Made by a program: the position numbers and the translations under genes. Positions 1-6,482 of a stretch of DNA of 16,949 bases are shown one piece after another (the stretch's first letter is position 1; each line of letters begins with the position of its first letter). The stretch is from an uncultured Ruminococcus sp. Its GTDB lineage: Bacteria > Bacillota > Clostridia > Oscillospirales > CAG-272. The notes under the pieces are model-generated. The model searched no databases. It was not told the DNA's origin and saw only the letters and a program-made list of their open reading frames with translations. The stretch covers positions 1 to 16,949 of the forward strand of contig CACYWX010000021.1 in the NCBI GenBank assembly GCA_902778205.1, given 5' to 3'.

Positions 1-1
1 C

Positions 2-172
2 TACATCACCAAGGAAGACGTCGTGAAGAAGCTCTTCGACGAGGTTGCGCCGAAATATGAGTCCCGCAACGGCGGTTACACCCAGATCTACAAGCTCGGT
101 CCGCGCCGCGGCGACGCTGCGGAGATGGCCCTGATTCGTCTGATCGACGACGAGAAGAAGGCCGCGGAATAA
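2..172 (+). CDS. rplQ: 50S ribosomal protein L17, C-terminal part
   Basis: The left edge cuts this gene; the last 56 codons and a TAA stop are present. The protein reads YITKEDVVKKLF, then a segment with RNGGYTQIYKLGPRRGDAAE, the conserved C-terminal block of bacterial L17, a large-subunit protein near the exit of the peptide tunnel. The tail ends in a short acidic/lysine stretch (DDEKKAAE), as is common in Firmicutes. L17 is usually the last gene of the long ribosomal protein/rpoA operon, and a strong intrinsic terminator follows 24 bases after the stop, which fits an operon end. It is the only plus-strand gene in the window. The identification is firm; only the missing N-terminal part is unseen. 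Confidence 0.95.
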   Translation, partial: YITKEDVVKKLFDEVAPKYESRNGGYTQIYKLGPRRGDAAEMALIRLIDDEKKAAE

Positions 173-195
173 TCTTCCGACTTTCAGATCACAAC

Positions 196-237
196 AAAGA
201 ACGGAGAAGCCCAAACGGGTCCGCTCCGTTCTTTTTT
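196..237 (+). terminator. Intrinsic terminator after rplQ
   Basis: AAAGAACGGAG (196-206) pairs perfectly with CTCCGTTCTTT (224-234) around a 17-base loop, and the descending arm runs into six T (232-237). This is a classic rho-independent terminator closing the ribosomal protein operon. Confidence 0.92.
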
Positions 238-255
238 CTGTTCCCGGATGAGAAA

Positions 256-290
256 CATGCCGCGGACCCGGAATCCGGATGCGCGGCATG
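256..290. repeat. GC-rich inverted repeat between rplQ and the RNA candidate
   Basis: CATGCCGCG (256-264) is perfectly repeated in inverted form as CGCGGCATG (282-290). The 17-base loop contains a smaller CCGG-AAT-CCGG palindrome. There is no T tract on either side, so it is not a standard terminator. It could be a remnant of a mobile or repeat element or a minus-strand 3' end hairpin. I see no second copy in the window. Confidence 0.6.
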
Positions 291-329
291 AAGGGGAAGC
301 GTTATACTCTTCTTATACTATTCTCAGTG

Positions 330-482
330 TAAAAGGCTAACTTTATGGGTTTTGAACGCCTCATGTAGGGTGCGAATCGCCTTGCGATGAGCTCGCGTAC
401 AATAACTCTGATAAGGTTGGATAGCTATATTGGTGTGCCGAAGTTTCAGCTACACTCTACTGGTACAGCTTAACCTTTTTCC
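330..482 (+). ncRNA. Folded RNA candidate resembling an IscB omega RNA (HEARO) without iscB
   Basis: No convincing protein is encoded here and the base composition is clearly more A/T-rich than the flanks. AAGGC (333-337) can pair with GCCTT (379-383), enclosing AACTTTATGG (339-348), a small hairpin, and GTAGG (365-369). That order, and a later CAAT...GATAAGG segment (400-416), match what I recall of the scaffold of characterised IscB omega RNAs. An alternative local hairpin is ATCGC-CTT-GCGAT (376-388). A long 3' arm closes AAGGTT (413-418) on AACCTT (472-477), with AGCT (423-426) on AGCT (467-470) and GTGT (433-436) on ACAC (452-455). It ends in five T (476-480), like a terminator. Known IscB omega RNAs carry the guide at their 5' end and lie upstream of iscB; here the downstream gene is an unrelated convergent one. 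The family call is from memory and needs a covariance search. Confidence 0.5.
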
Positions 483-500
483 CCATATAAGTTCTTTGCC

Positions 501-538
501 AGGCATTTATGCCTGTGGCTTTACTGCGAAAGAAAGCC
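501..538. other. Two short hairpins between the RNA candidate and the phosphodiesterase gene
   Basis: AGGCA-TTTA-TGCCT (501-514) is followed directly by GGCTTT (517-522) pairing with AAAGCC (533-538). They may be a 3' extension of the RNA candidate on the plus strand, or the 3' end structure of the leftward operon. No T tract makes either a clear terminator. Confidence 0.4.
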
Positions 539-575
539 GTGTCTCCCCTTGCAATGGTTTTGACTAAACGTAGTA

Positions 576-1349
576 TTACAGCGCAACGGCCTTGCCTTCC
601 CATTCGGGATCGGGCGAGACGCCGAGGACGCTGAGCACGGTGGGGGCGATGTCGAGGATGCTGGTTCCGGTGATCTCCCGGGAGGAGAAGGTCCGGTTCC
701 AGAAGAGGATCGGGATCGTCATGTCCTCGTCCATGTCGCTGCCGTGGGACCGGCCGTGTCCGCCGTGGTCCGCCGTCAGCACCACCAGGGTGTCGTCGTC
801 GGCAGCCTCACACACGGAGCGGATGCAGTCCAGGCTCCCGCGGATGGAGCGCAGGTATTCGTCGCTCATCCAGCCGTTGTTGTGGCCTGCCGCGTCGGTC
901 CATCCCAGATACAGGAAGGAGAAGTCCGAGCCGCCCGCCGCCATATTGTCCAGGCACGCCTTCGTGACCCGGGGATTGGCCTCCTCGTAGCCGTAGACGT
1001 GGCCGGAGACATAGCACGCCGTGGCCAGGGAATCCGGACGGGACAGATCCTTCAGTTCCTCCCAGTTGTAGAAGAAGGAGCAGGACTTGCCCGCGGCCCG
1101 GAGGACCTCGCAGATCCCGCGCACCGGACGCACCTGGGGCACGTAGGTGTTGGTGAGGATCCCGTGGCGTTCGGGGGTCACGGAATGAAACAGGGACATA
1201 TGGCAGGGAAGGGTGACGGAGGGCATGACGGTGCGGGCCGCCAGATCATGGACGCTGTGGGCCAGCATCTCGGCCGGGAAGCTGTGTCCGCACTGCAAAA
1301 AACCGTCCGGACGCATGCCGTCCACCAGAATCAGAATGACTTTCTTCAT
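576..1349 (-). CDS. Alkaline-phosphatase-superfamily phosphodiesterase (type I PDE / nucleotide pyrophosphatase-like)
   Basis: This 257-residue protein has the metal-binding layout of the alkaline phosphatase superfamily. Asp10 lies in ILVDGMRPDG, Thr46 in PSVTLPCH is the likely nucleophile, Asp152 and His156 lie in the GWTDAAGH motif, Asp194-His195 in TADHGGH, and His202 just before the DMTIP segment. Family members use two metal ions to hydrolyse phosphodiesters or phosphomonoesters. No signal peptide is seen, so it should act in the cytoplasm. At 257 residues it is a compact version without the extra domains of larger nucleotide pyrophosphatases. It is the last gene of the five-gene unit. 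Its ribosome site (AAGGAAA) overlaps the stop codon of the oxidoreductase gene before it, only 9 bases away, so the two are probably translationally coupled. The substrate is unknown; a sugar- or cyclitol-linked phosphodiester is an inference from its neighbours. Confidence 0.85.
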   Translation of the reverse strand: MKKVILILVDGMRPDGFLQCGHSFPAEMLAHSVHDLAARTVMPSVTLPCHMSLFHSVTPERHGILTNTYVPQVRPVRGICEVLRAAGKSCSFFYNWEELKDLSRPDSLATACYVSGHVYGYEEANPRVTKACLDNMAAGGSDFSFLYLGWTDAAGHNNGWMSDEYLRSIRGSLDCIRSVCEAADDDTLVVLTADHGGHGRSHGSDMDEDMTIPILFWNRTFSSREITGTSILDIAPTVLSVLGVSPDPEWEGKAVAL

Positions 1350-1358
1350 GGCGTTTCC

Positions 1359-2525
1359 TTATTTGTTGCCGTAGGTGCCTTCGGTATCGAACACGATGCC
1401 GGCGTCCTCCTTGTTGCGGGAGGTCTTGATCTTCTCCTGCAGCATGGCCCAGAATTCCTCGCCGTCGTTGGGCAGCTCCACCCACTTGCCGGTTTCGGAG
1501 GAGAGGACCATGGCGTTAGCCAGGGACAGGCCGTTGATGCCCTCGTAGCCGGGAGCCAGCAGCTCCTCGCCGAAGAGGATGTGGTTGGTGAAGTTCTTCA
1601 GAATGCCCACGTGCTGTTCGCCGTGACCCTCGGGGATCTCCAGCTCCACGGTCTCGCAGGGAATGGAGGCAAAGCCCTTGTCGGAGTTGAAAGTGAATTC
1701 GCGCTCGTCCACGCCCAGCTTGGTGTACATCAGGTGGCCGCGCTCGTAGACCAGCTTGCCCTTGGATCCGGTGATCTCCAGACGGTTGGTGCCGGGATAC
1801 TCGCCGGTGGTGGTGATGAACACGCCGGTGGCTCCGTTCGGGTACTTGGCCATGGCGGTGACGTCGTCCTCCACCTCGATGTCGTGGTACTTGCCGTACT
1901 CGCAGTTGGCGTAGATGGCGCAGGGCATGCCGAAGATCCACTGCCACAGGTCCAGGTTGTGGGGGCACTGGTTCATCAGGACGCCGCCGCCCTCGCCAGA
2001 CCAAGTGGCTCTCCATCCGCCGCTGTTGTAGTAGGCCTGAGTGCGGTACCAGTCGGTGATGATCCAGACGCAGCGCTTCAGGTCGCCCAGCTCGCCGTTT
2101 TTCACCATCTCGCGCATCTTCTGATAGAAGTGGTCGGTGCGCTGGTTGTACATGATCCCGAAGGTCTTGCCGCTCTTCTTCGCCACGTCCATGAACTCGC
2201 GGACCTTCTTGGTGTAGACGCCGATGGGCTTCTCGGACAGGACGTTCAGGCCGTTCTCAAAGGCGTCGATGCCGATGATGGGGTGGAAGTAGTGGGGTGT
2301 GGCGATGATGACGGCGTCCACCAGACCGCTGGTGATGAGGGCGTGGGAATCCTCAAAGTATGCGATCTTGTCGCCGCAGATGCCCCTGGCCCATTCAAGC
2401 CGCGCGGGCTTGATGTCGCAGACGGCGGCGAGCTCCGCTCCGGGAACCTTGCCGGCCGCCAGGTTCTGCACGTGGCCGGAACCCATGTTGCCGATTCCGA
2501 TGACGCCAAATCTGACTTTTTCCAT
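1359..2525 (-). CDS. Gfo/Idh/MocA-family NAD(P)-dependent oxidoreductase (second of two in the operon)
   Basis: This 388-residue protein opens with a Rossmann nucleotide-binding motif, GIGNMG at residues 10-15. It carries the family signature SEKP at 97-100, with Lys99 the usual catalytic lysine, and GGGVLMNQCPHNLDLW, with His189 in the position of the active-site histidine. The family oxidises or reduces hydroxyl groups of sugars, inositols and their derivatives with NAD(P). I chose the ATG at 2525 because AAGGAG lies 7 bases upstream and the Rossmann strand starts at residue 4. An in-frame ATG six codons earlier (2543) would place that ribosome site inside the gene. A 124-base gap with a strong hairpin separates it from the ThuA gene upstream. 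The pairing of a Gfo/Idh/MocA enzyme with ThuA recalls rhizobial thuB/thuA of trehalose use, but the exact substrate cannot be read from sequence. Confidence 0.92.
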   Translation of the reverse strand: MEKVRFGVIGIGNMGSGHVQNLAAGKVPGAELAAVCDIKPARLEWARGICGDKIAYFEDSHALITSGLVDAVIIATPHYFHPIIGIDAFENGLNVLSEKPIGVYTKKVREFMDVAKKSGKTFGIMYNQRTDHFYQKMREMVKNGELGDLKRCVWIITDWYRTQAYYNSGGWRATWSGEGGGVLMNQCPHNLDLWQWIFGMPCAIYANCEYGKYHDIEVEDDVTAMAKYPNGATGVFITTTGEYPGTNRLEITGSKGKLVYERGHLMYTKLGVDEREFTFNSDKGFASIPCETVELEIPEGHGEQHVGILKNFTNHILFGEELLAPGYEGINGLSLANAMVLSSETGKWVELPNDGEEFWAMLQEKIKTSRNKEDAGIVFDTEGTYGNK

Positions 2526-2598
2526 AGTGATTCTCCTTTTCATATGGGGACCGCGGCTTTCTTTGCTGAGAAAACCGGGAAAAGAAACGGAATTGCAG

Positions 2599-2630
2599 GG
2601 CGGGATCCGCGGGGATGCCGGGATCCCGCC
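2599..2630 (-). other. Intergenic hairpin inside the operon
   Basis: GGCGGGATCC (2599-2608) and GGATCCCGCC (2621-2630) form a perfect 10-bp stem with a 12-base loop between the ThuA and second oxidoreductase genes. No T tract follows on the minus strand, so I read it as an mRNA-stabilising or processing element, or a leaky attenuator, rather than a full terminator. Confidence 0.55.
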
Positions 2631-2649
2631 GGACGCTTACAGGATGCGC

Positions 2650-3363
2650 TTATTCCACCGTGGGCTTGACCCATCCGTACTGATAGGGGGCCTCCGCTTT
2701 CGGGGTGTACACGTAGGCGGCGGCGTTCACCAGCACCTTCTGGACCTCGGGGTTGTGGTAGGTGGGTACGGACTCGTGGCCCGGACGGAAGTAGAAGATC
2801 TTGCCGCGGCCTCTCTTGTAGACGCAGCCGGAGCGGAAGACCTCGCCGCCGGTGAACCAGCTGATGAAGACCAGCTCGTCGGGCTGAGGAACCAGGAAGT
2901 GCTCGCCGTAGGTCTCCTCATGCTCGAGGATGATCTTCTCGCCGATGCCGCGGGTGATGGGATGGCCCTGCTCGATGACCCAGAGGATCTCACGGTCGCC
3001 GGATTCGCGCCATTTCAGCTCGCCGGAGGGCGTTCCCATGAGCTTCTGAAAGATCTTGGAGGCGTGGCCGGAGTGGAGCACCACCATGCCCATGCCGCCG
3101 ATTACGTGCTTGTAGACGCGGTTCACCACGCTGTCCGGCACGTCGCCGTGGCGCATGTGGCCCCACCAGAAGAGCACGTCGGTGTCGTCCAGGACCTCGT
3201 CCGTCAGGCCGCACTCCGGATCGTCCAGGGTGGCCGTGCGGACCTCATAGCCCGCGTCCCGCAGGAAGGAGGCGATGACCGCGTGGATGCCGTCTGGGTA
3301 GATGGCCTTAACGGCAGGATCGGACTTTTCGTGGGCGAATTCGTTCCAGACTGTGATTTTCAT
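2650..3363 (-). CDS. ThuA-like protein (trehalose-utilisation family, glutamine-amidotransferase-like fold)
   Basis: This 237-residue protein has the usual length of small ThuA proteins. It contains motifs typical of the family: WWGHMRHGD at 66-74, VLHSGHAS at 95-102, HEETYGEHF in the middle, and GRGKIFYFRPGHE ending at residue 197. ThuA proteins have a class I glutamine-amidotransferase-like fold but generally act in sugar metabolism. In rhizobia thuA and thuB take part in trehalose breakdown by way of a 3-keto sugar. No signal peptide is present, so it is likely cytoplasmic. The ATG at 3363 is preceded by AAAGGAG at good spacing. It lies between a lipoprotein gene (47 bases upstream) and a Gfo/Idh/MocA gene, and this company supports a role in converting an oxidised sugar. 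The family is fairly clear; the reaction is not. Confidence 0.85.
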   Translation of the reverse strand: MKITVWNEFAHEKSDPAVKAIYPDGIHAVIASFLRDAGYEVRTATLDDPECGLTDEVLDDTDVLFWWGHMRHGDVPDSVVNRVYKHVIGGMGMVVLHSGHASKIFQKLMGTPSGELKWRESGDREILWVIEQGHPITRGIGEKIILEHEETYGEHFLVPQPDELVFISWFTGGEVFRSGCVYKRGRGKIFYFRPGHESVPTYHNPEVQKVLVNAAAYVYTPKAEAPYQYGWVKPTVE

Positions 3364-3410
3364 GATAAATCTCCTTTTATGGGGATGATTTGACTTTGGA
3401 TGGTTTGGCT

Positions 3411-4460
3411 TTATGGAAAGAGGGGATCCAGATAGGCGGTCAGGGCTTCGATCACGGGGCGCATGGCCTCGATCTCGCTTTCCTTCTTTGTGTCGATGTT
3501 GACCCGGTGGCCGCTTTCGTAGGTGAGATGGATGGACAGCTTCATGGAGTCGGAATCCGGCTCGTTGTCCGCGGTGGTCTTGTCCCCCCAGCCGAAATAC
3601 CCGGCGTCGTGATTGCCGTAGTTGTTCTCCGCCCGGTCGTAGGTGCTGAAGACGTATTTCCGGTCCAGATCCGTGGACGCGATGAGCGCGGTGAGCTTCT
3701 CAAAGTAATCGTCGGGGAAGAGGATGTACTTGTCGGAATTCTCTCCGAAGAGGCCCGAAGTCTCCACGGATTTCGAGAGGAGGTAAGTCTCTCCGTCGAT
3801 GGCCTGTTCCGCCGGCACATTGACGCCGCTGTAGCGCACCCGCCTGCCCTTTTCCGTGAAGTCCAGGGTGAAGCGGGTGAGGAGGGATTCCTCCGGATCG
3901 GGATACAGGTCGGTGATCCCGTGCGCGGCAAACCAGGAGGCGTACAGGTCGTAGACGGCCTCGCCCCATTCCGAGAAGGGCTTGTTGTTGACGGTGAAGG
4001 TGATCTCCTCGCCGGAGGCATAGGCGGCATGGAAGGGGTGAGCCCACGCTTCGGGAGGGAGTCCGGCGGTCACGTCGTACAGGCCGTTCTGCGCCGCCAG
4101 ATCGTATTTCGCGACGATCTCTGCCAGGCCCGTCAGCAGCTCATCATCCGCGGGAAGGCTGACGCCGGAATTGGCTTCGGAGGCCGTGAGCGCGCCGTTT
4201 TGATCCGGCGAGATGAGAAAGTGAAATTCGTGCTGCTCGTCGCCGTACCAGCGGTTGGAGAGGAACAGCTCCGCGGAGAACGCCGTCAGCTCCTTCGATT
4301 CCACGGTCTTCGGGGCGTCGGAATCCACATGGGTGACCGTGCCGCCGTCGACGGGCTCGTCCGGGCTGTTTTTCCTGCACCCGAACAGGGAGAAGAGTCC
4401 CATGAGGGCGGACGCGGAGAGAATCAGGGCCATGGCGCGCAGTCCTTTCGTCGCACGCAT
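3411..4460 (-). CDS. Lipoprotein of unknown function with two similar halves
   Basis: This is a 349-residue protein with a lipoprotein signal: a positively charged start, a hydrophobic stretch from about residue 9 to 26, and a lipobox LFGC with the lipidated Cys28. It should be anchored to the outer face of the membrane. I do not recognise a named domain. The mature part looks like two related units. Each has a beta-rich start, then a PADDELLTGLAEIVAKYDL / PDDYFEKLTALIASTDLDR segment (about residues 115 and 250). Each ends with a charged strand pair and a helix: GEEITFTVNNKPFSEW leading to YDLYASWF, against SMKLSIHLTYESGHR leading to LTAYLDPLF. The likeness is weak and by eye. The ATG at 4460 has AAAGGAGGT upstream. 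It lies 45 bases after the first oxidoreductase gene, so it is probably cotranscribed. It might bind a ligand or sense substrate outside the cell, but nothing in the sequence proves that. Confidence 0.8.
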   Translation of the reverse strand: MRATKGLRAMALILSASALMGLFSLFGCRKNSPDEPVDGGTVTHVDSDAPKTVESKELTAFSAELFLSNRWYGDEQHEFHFLISPDQNGALTASEANSGVSLPADDELLTGLAEIVAKYDLAAQNGLYDVTAGLPPEAWAHPFHAAYASGEEITFTVNNKPFSEWGEAVYDLYASWFAAHGITDLYPDPEESLLTRFTLDFTEKGRRVRYSGVNVPAEQAIDGETYLLSKSVETSGLFGENSDKYILFPDDYFEKLTALIASTDLDRKYVFSTYDRAENNYGNHDAGYFGWGDKTTADNEPDSDSMKLSIHLTYESGHRVNIDTKKESEIEAMRPVIEALTAYLDPLFP

Positions 4461-4505
4461 CGGAGAAGCACCTCCTTTGCCGGTATGATCGGGGAAATTG
4501 CGGGT

Positions 4506-5564
4506 TCAGAGCGTCACCCAGCGCTTCTCCTCCGAGGCTTTCAGGATGCCGTCCAGCAGGATCTCGTTGACGACGCCGTCGTCGATGTCCGCGTTGAGAC
4601 CGTCGTCCGTGCCGTTCAGGAGATCGGCGAAGGCCTGCATCTGGTCCACGCGGAACTCCTCCGGGATCTCGACGGACACGTACTTCTTGCCGGTGGAAGC
4701 GTCGCAGATCTCCAGCTCGTCCACCCCAGGGATCCGGTCCAGATGATAGACCAGGGCTCCGTGCTCGCCGTAGACCTCCATCCGCTGGTAGTTCCCGCGT
4801 CCGTAGGCGAACCGGGAGATCTGGAAGGAGGCGGAAATGCCGTCCGTCATCTCGCAGAGGATGTTGGAGAAGTCGTCCACGTCCACGGGCCCCCGTCCGC
4901 TTCCGTCGGGGAGACGCCGTTCGTGGATGATGGTGTCCAGATGGGCCGCTACCTTCGTATACCGCTGACCGGTGACGAAGGACACCAGATCCAGGCCGTG
5001 GCACCCCAGGTCCCCCAGGGCTCCCGACGCGGCTATGGATTTCACGTACCGCCACACCAGGGAGCAGTCCGCCTCCGCCAGTCCCCACGCCTGATAATAC
5101 TGCATGTTGACGTGGTGAATGTGTCCGAAGCGGCCTCCCGCCACCAGGGACCGGAGATACCGGGCCGCGGCCTTGTAGCGGTAGGAGAAGTAGATCATGG
5201 ACTTCACGCCCGCCGCCCTCGTGGCCTCCGCCAGGGTCCGCGCCTCCGCGGCGTCCATGGTGACGGGCTTTTCGCACCCGTAGGGCTTTCCGGCGCGGAC
5301 CGCGGCCAGGGCGATTTCCTGATGGACGTTGTTGGGCGTGGAGATGTCCACCGCGTCCACGTCCGGGCAGGCCACAAGATCGTGATAGTCGGTGAAGCGG
5401 CGGTTCTCCGGGATGTGGTACTGTTCGCCGCGCTCCTGCAGTCTGGCGGGGTTGATGTCGCAGACGGCGGTGAGCGCAAGGTCGGGGGAGCGGCTGATCC
5501 CGGGCAGGTGAACGCCGGAGGAAATGCCGCCGAGGCCCACGGAGCCGACACGGATGACGGACAT
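4506..5564 (-). CDS. Gfo/Idh/MocA-family NAD(P)-dependent oxidoreductase (first gene of the operon)
   Basis: This 352-residue protein has a Rossmann motif GLGGIS at residues 10-15, where the third glycine of GxGxxG is replaced by Ser. CEKP at 97-100 contains the expected catalytic Lys99, and GDLGCHGLDL carries Asp185, His189 and Asp192 as in sugar and inositol dehydrogenases. Lys99 and His189 have the same numbers as in the second oxidoreductase of this operon, but the two sequences are clearly divergent, so they probably handle different steps or opposite directions of a redox pair. The start at 5564 is chosen because AAGGAGGT lies 6 bases upstream and the Rossmann strand begins at once. A reading frame open back to 5636 would run through the promoter. 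It is the first gene of the unit read down to 576. Confidence 0.92.
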   Translation of the reverse strand: MSVIRVGSVGLGGISSGVHLPGISRSPDLALTAVCDINPARLQERGEQYHIPENRRFTDYHDLVACPDVDAVDISTPNNVHQEIALAAVRAGKPYGCEKPVTMDAAEARTLAEATRAAGVKSMIYFSYRYKAAARYLRSLVAGGRFGHIHHVNMQYYQAWGLAEADCSLVWRYVKSIAASGALGDLGCHGLDLVSFVTGQRYTKVAAHLDTIIHERRLPDGSGRGPVDVDDFSNILCEMTDGISASFQISRFAYGRGNYQRMEVYGEHGALVYHLDRIPGVDELEICDASTGKKYVSVEIPEEFRVDQMQAFADLLNGTDDGLNADIDDGVVNEILLDGILKASEEKRWVTL

Positions 5565-5607
5565 GAAGAGACCTCCTTCGGGGACGGATGCGTCCTCTTT
5601 TTCCTTT

Positions 5608-5636
5608 ATTTTAGCATAGTCTTTGTGCAAAAGCAA
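5608..5636 (-). promoter_or_regulatory. Predicted sigma-A promoter of the five-gene operon
   Basis: On the minus strand TTGCTT (5631-5636) and TAAAAT (5608-5613) are separated by 17 bases. The -10 box lies about 43 bases upstream of the first start codon. The region is A/T-rich compared with its surroundings and follows directly after the terminator of the upstream remnant unit. Confidence 0.65.
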
Positions 5637-5684
5637 TAAGAAGCGGAAAGAAAAGGGAGTTAAAATATCCGGATGGGCACAACG

Positions 5685-5731
5685 AAAAATCCGCCTCCCT
5701 CCGGATCAGGAAGAAAGCGGAGGGGGCGGAT
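5685..5731 (-). terminator. Intrinsic terminator of the alcohol dehydrogenase remnant unit
   Basis: On the minus strand a 14-bp stem (5718-5731 with 5689-5703, one bulged base) is followed by five T (5685-5689). It should stop transcripts entering from the decayed gene, leaving the operon downstream to its own promoter. Confidence 0.8.
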
Positions 5732-5799
5732 GAGGATTCGCACGGAGAATGGAAAACGAAAATAGAGAAGGAGAAGGGGAAATGCACTGCTGTATGCGC

Positions 5800-6200
5800 C
5801 GGGTTGATCTCCGGGGTCTTCGCTCCCGCGGCGATGATCTTGCCGCTGTCCATCACGGAGCCGCCGCCCAGCGTGACGACGCAGTCGGCCGCGCACTCCG
5901 CCGCCGCCTTCATCCCGCCCGGATGATGTCCACGGTCGGTTCCGAATCGATCTCGCTGAAAACGGCACAGGGGATGCCGCGGGACGCGAGGGATGCCGTG
6001 ACCTTTTCGGGAAATCCGAGTCCGCGGACGGTCCGGTCCGTGATCACAAGAACGGAAGAGACTCCCATCTCCGCGCAGATGTCTCCGACCTTTTCCCGCG
6101 CGCCGTATCCTTCCGTCACCTCCGGAACCGGGATCGGGATCTCGCGGATCACGATTCCGGGAAGTCTGCGGATCCGCTGTCTGAAATGCTAAAATGTCAT
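5800..6200 (-). pseudogene. Decayed iron-containing alcohol dehydrogenase (N-terminal part only)
   Basis: The minus strand keeps recognisable N-terminal features of iron-dependent alcohol dehydrogenases. IPIPVPEVTEGYGAREKVGD is followed by VLVITDRTVRGLGFPEKV and then, in another frame, by VVTLGGGSVMDSGKIIAA, the nucleotide-binding GGGS motif. Three lesions are visible. A TAG stop (6189-6191) sits at codon 4 after the ATG at 6198-6200. A one-base deletion near 5915 shifts the frame between IIRAG and MKAAAEC. Likeness to the family ends near 5800, so only about 130 of the usual roughly 380 residues remain, without the metal-binding domain. The region 5732-5800 is purine-rich on the plus strand and shows no further homology. 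The ribosome site (AGAAAGG) and the promoter upstream still look intact. A short frame of about 80 residues (5910-6152) remains open but is unlikely to make a working protein. Confidence 0.8.
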
Positions 6201-6260
6201 GTCGCGCCTTTCTTCCATATATGTGCATATATACTCATAAGGGAAACGATATCCTGTGTT

Positions 6261-6290
6261 ATGATAGCATAACGGACGGCCCCTTGTCAA
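6261..6290 (-). promoter_or_regulatory. Predicted promoter of the alcohol dehydrogenase remnant
   Basis: A perfect -35 TTGACA (6285-6290) and TATCAT (6261-6266) lie 18 bases apart on the minus strand, about 60 bases upstream of the remnant's ATG. The promoter sits directly after the terminator of the SLH gene. Confidence 0.7.
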
Positions 6291-6294
6291 GAGC

Positions 6295-6329
6295 AAAAGG
6301 GAGCCTGCCCGCCGCTTCTTCGGGCTCCC
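6295..6329 (-). terminator. Intrinsic terminator downstream of the SLH protein gene
   Basis: On the minus strand GGGAGCC (6323-6329) pairs with GGCTCCC (6299-6305) and is followed by TTTT (6295-6298). The loop is 17 bases. The next promoter's -35 box begins only 5 bases further on. Confidence 0.7.
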
Positions 6330-6361
6330 AGCGAAATGAGCCGGGAAGGCGGCGGAAACGG

Positions 6362-6415
6362 AAAAGCCCCCATCTCCGCCGCGCGAAGACACTCACACAA
6401 GCGGAAAAAGGGGGC
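6362..6415 (-). terminator. Possible first terminator of the SLH protein gene
   Basis: GCCCCC (6366-6371) pairs with GGGGGC (6410-6415), with a second inner stem CCGC (6376-6379) and GCGG (6401-6404), and four T follow on the minus strand (6362-6365). The stem is interrupted and the loop long, so it may be weaker than the one 40 bases further on. Confidence 0.45.
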
Positions 6416-6482
6416 GTTTCTCATTTATTTCCGTATTTCGGATCGGGGTCCGGCGGTCGGATCCGTCCCTGCCGGCACATGA

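Noticed and set aside
330..482. A tRNA, riboswitch or tmRNA in the rplQ downstream region
   Set aside because: No tRNA-like cloverleaf, CCA end or tag frame is visible, and no plus-strand gene follows that a riboswitch could control.
744..2669. Plus-strand open frame of 641 codons
   Set aside because: It is antisense to the phosphodiesterase and dehydrogenase genes, has low-complexity Gly/Val/His/Asp-rich composition without motifs and no ribosome site. It is a by-product of GC-rich third positions.
5565..5636. Start at 5636 for the first dehydrogenase
   Set aside because: The added 24 residues would be read from the promoter region, and a strong ribosome site precedes the ATG at 5564.
3390..5639. 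Plus-strand open frame of 749 codons
   Set aside because: Antisense to the lipoprotein and first dehydrogenase, both well supported by motifs and ribosome sites. The translation resembles no family.
6189..6392. Minus-strand frame of 67 codons upstream of the dehydrogenase remnant
   Set aside because: It runs through a terminator and promoter and ends at the remnant's nonsense codon; it only overlaps the first three codons of the remnant.
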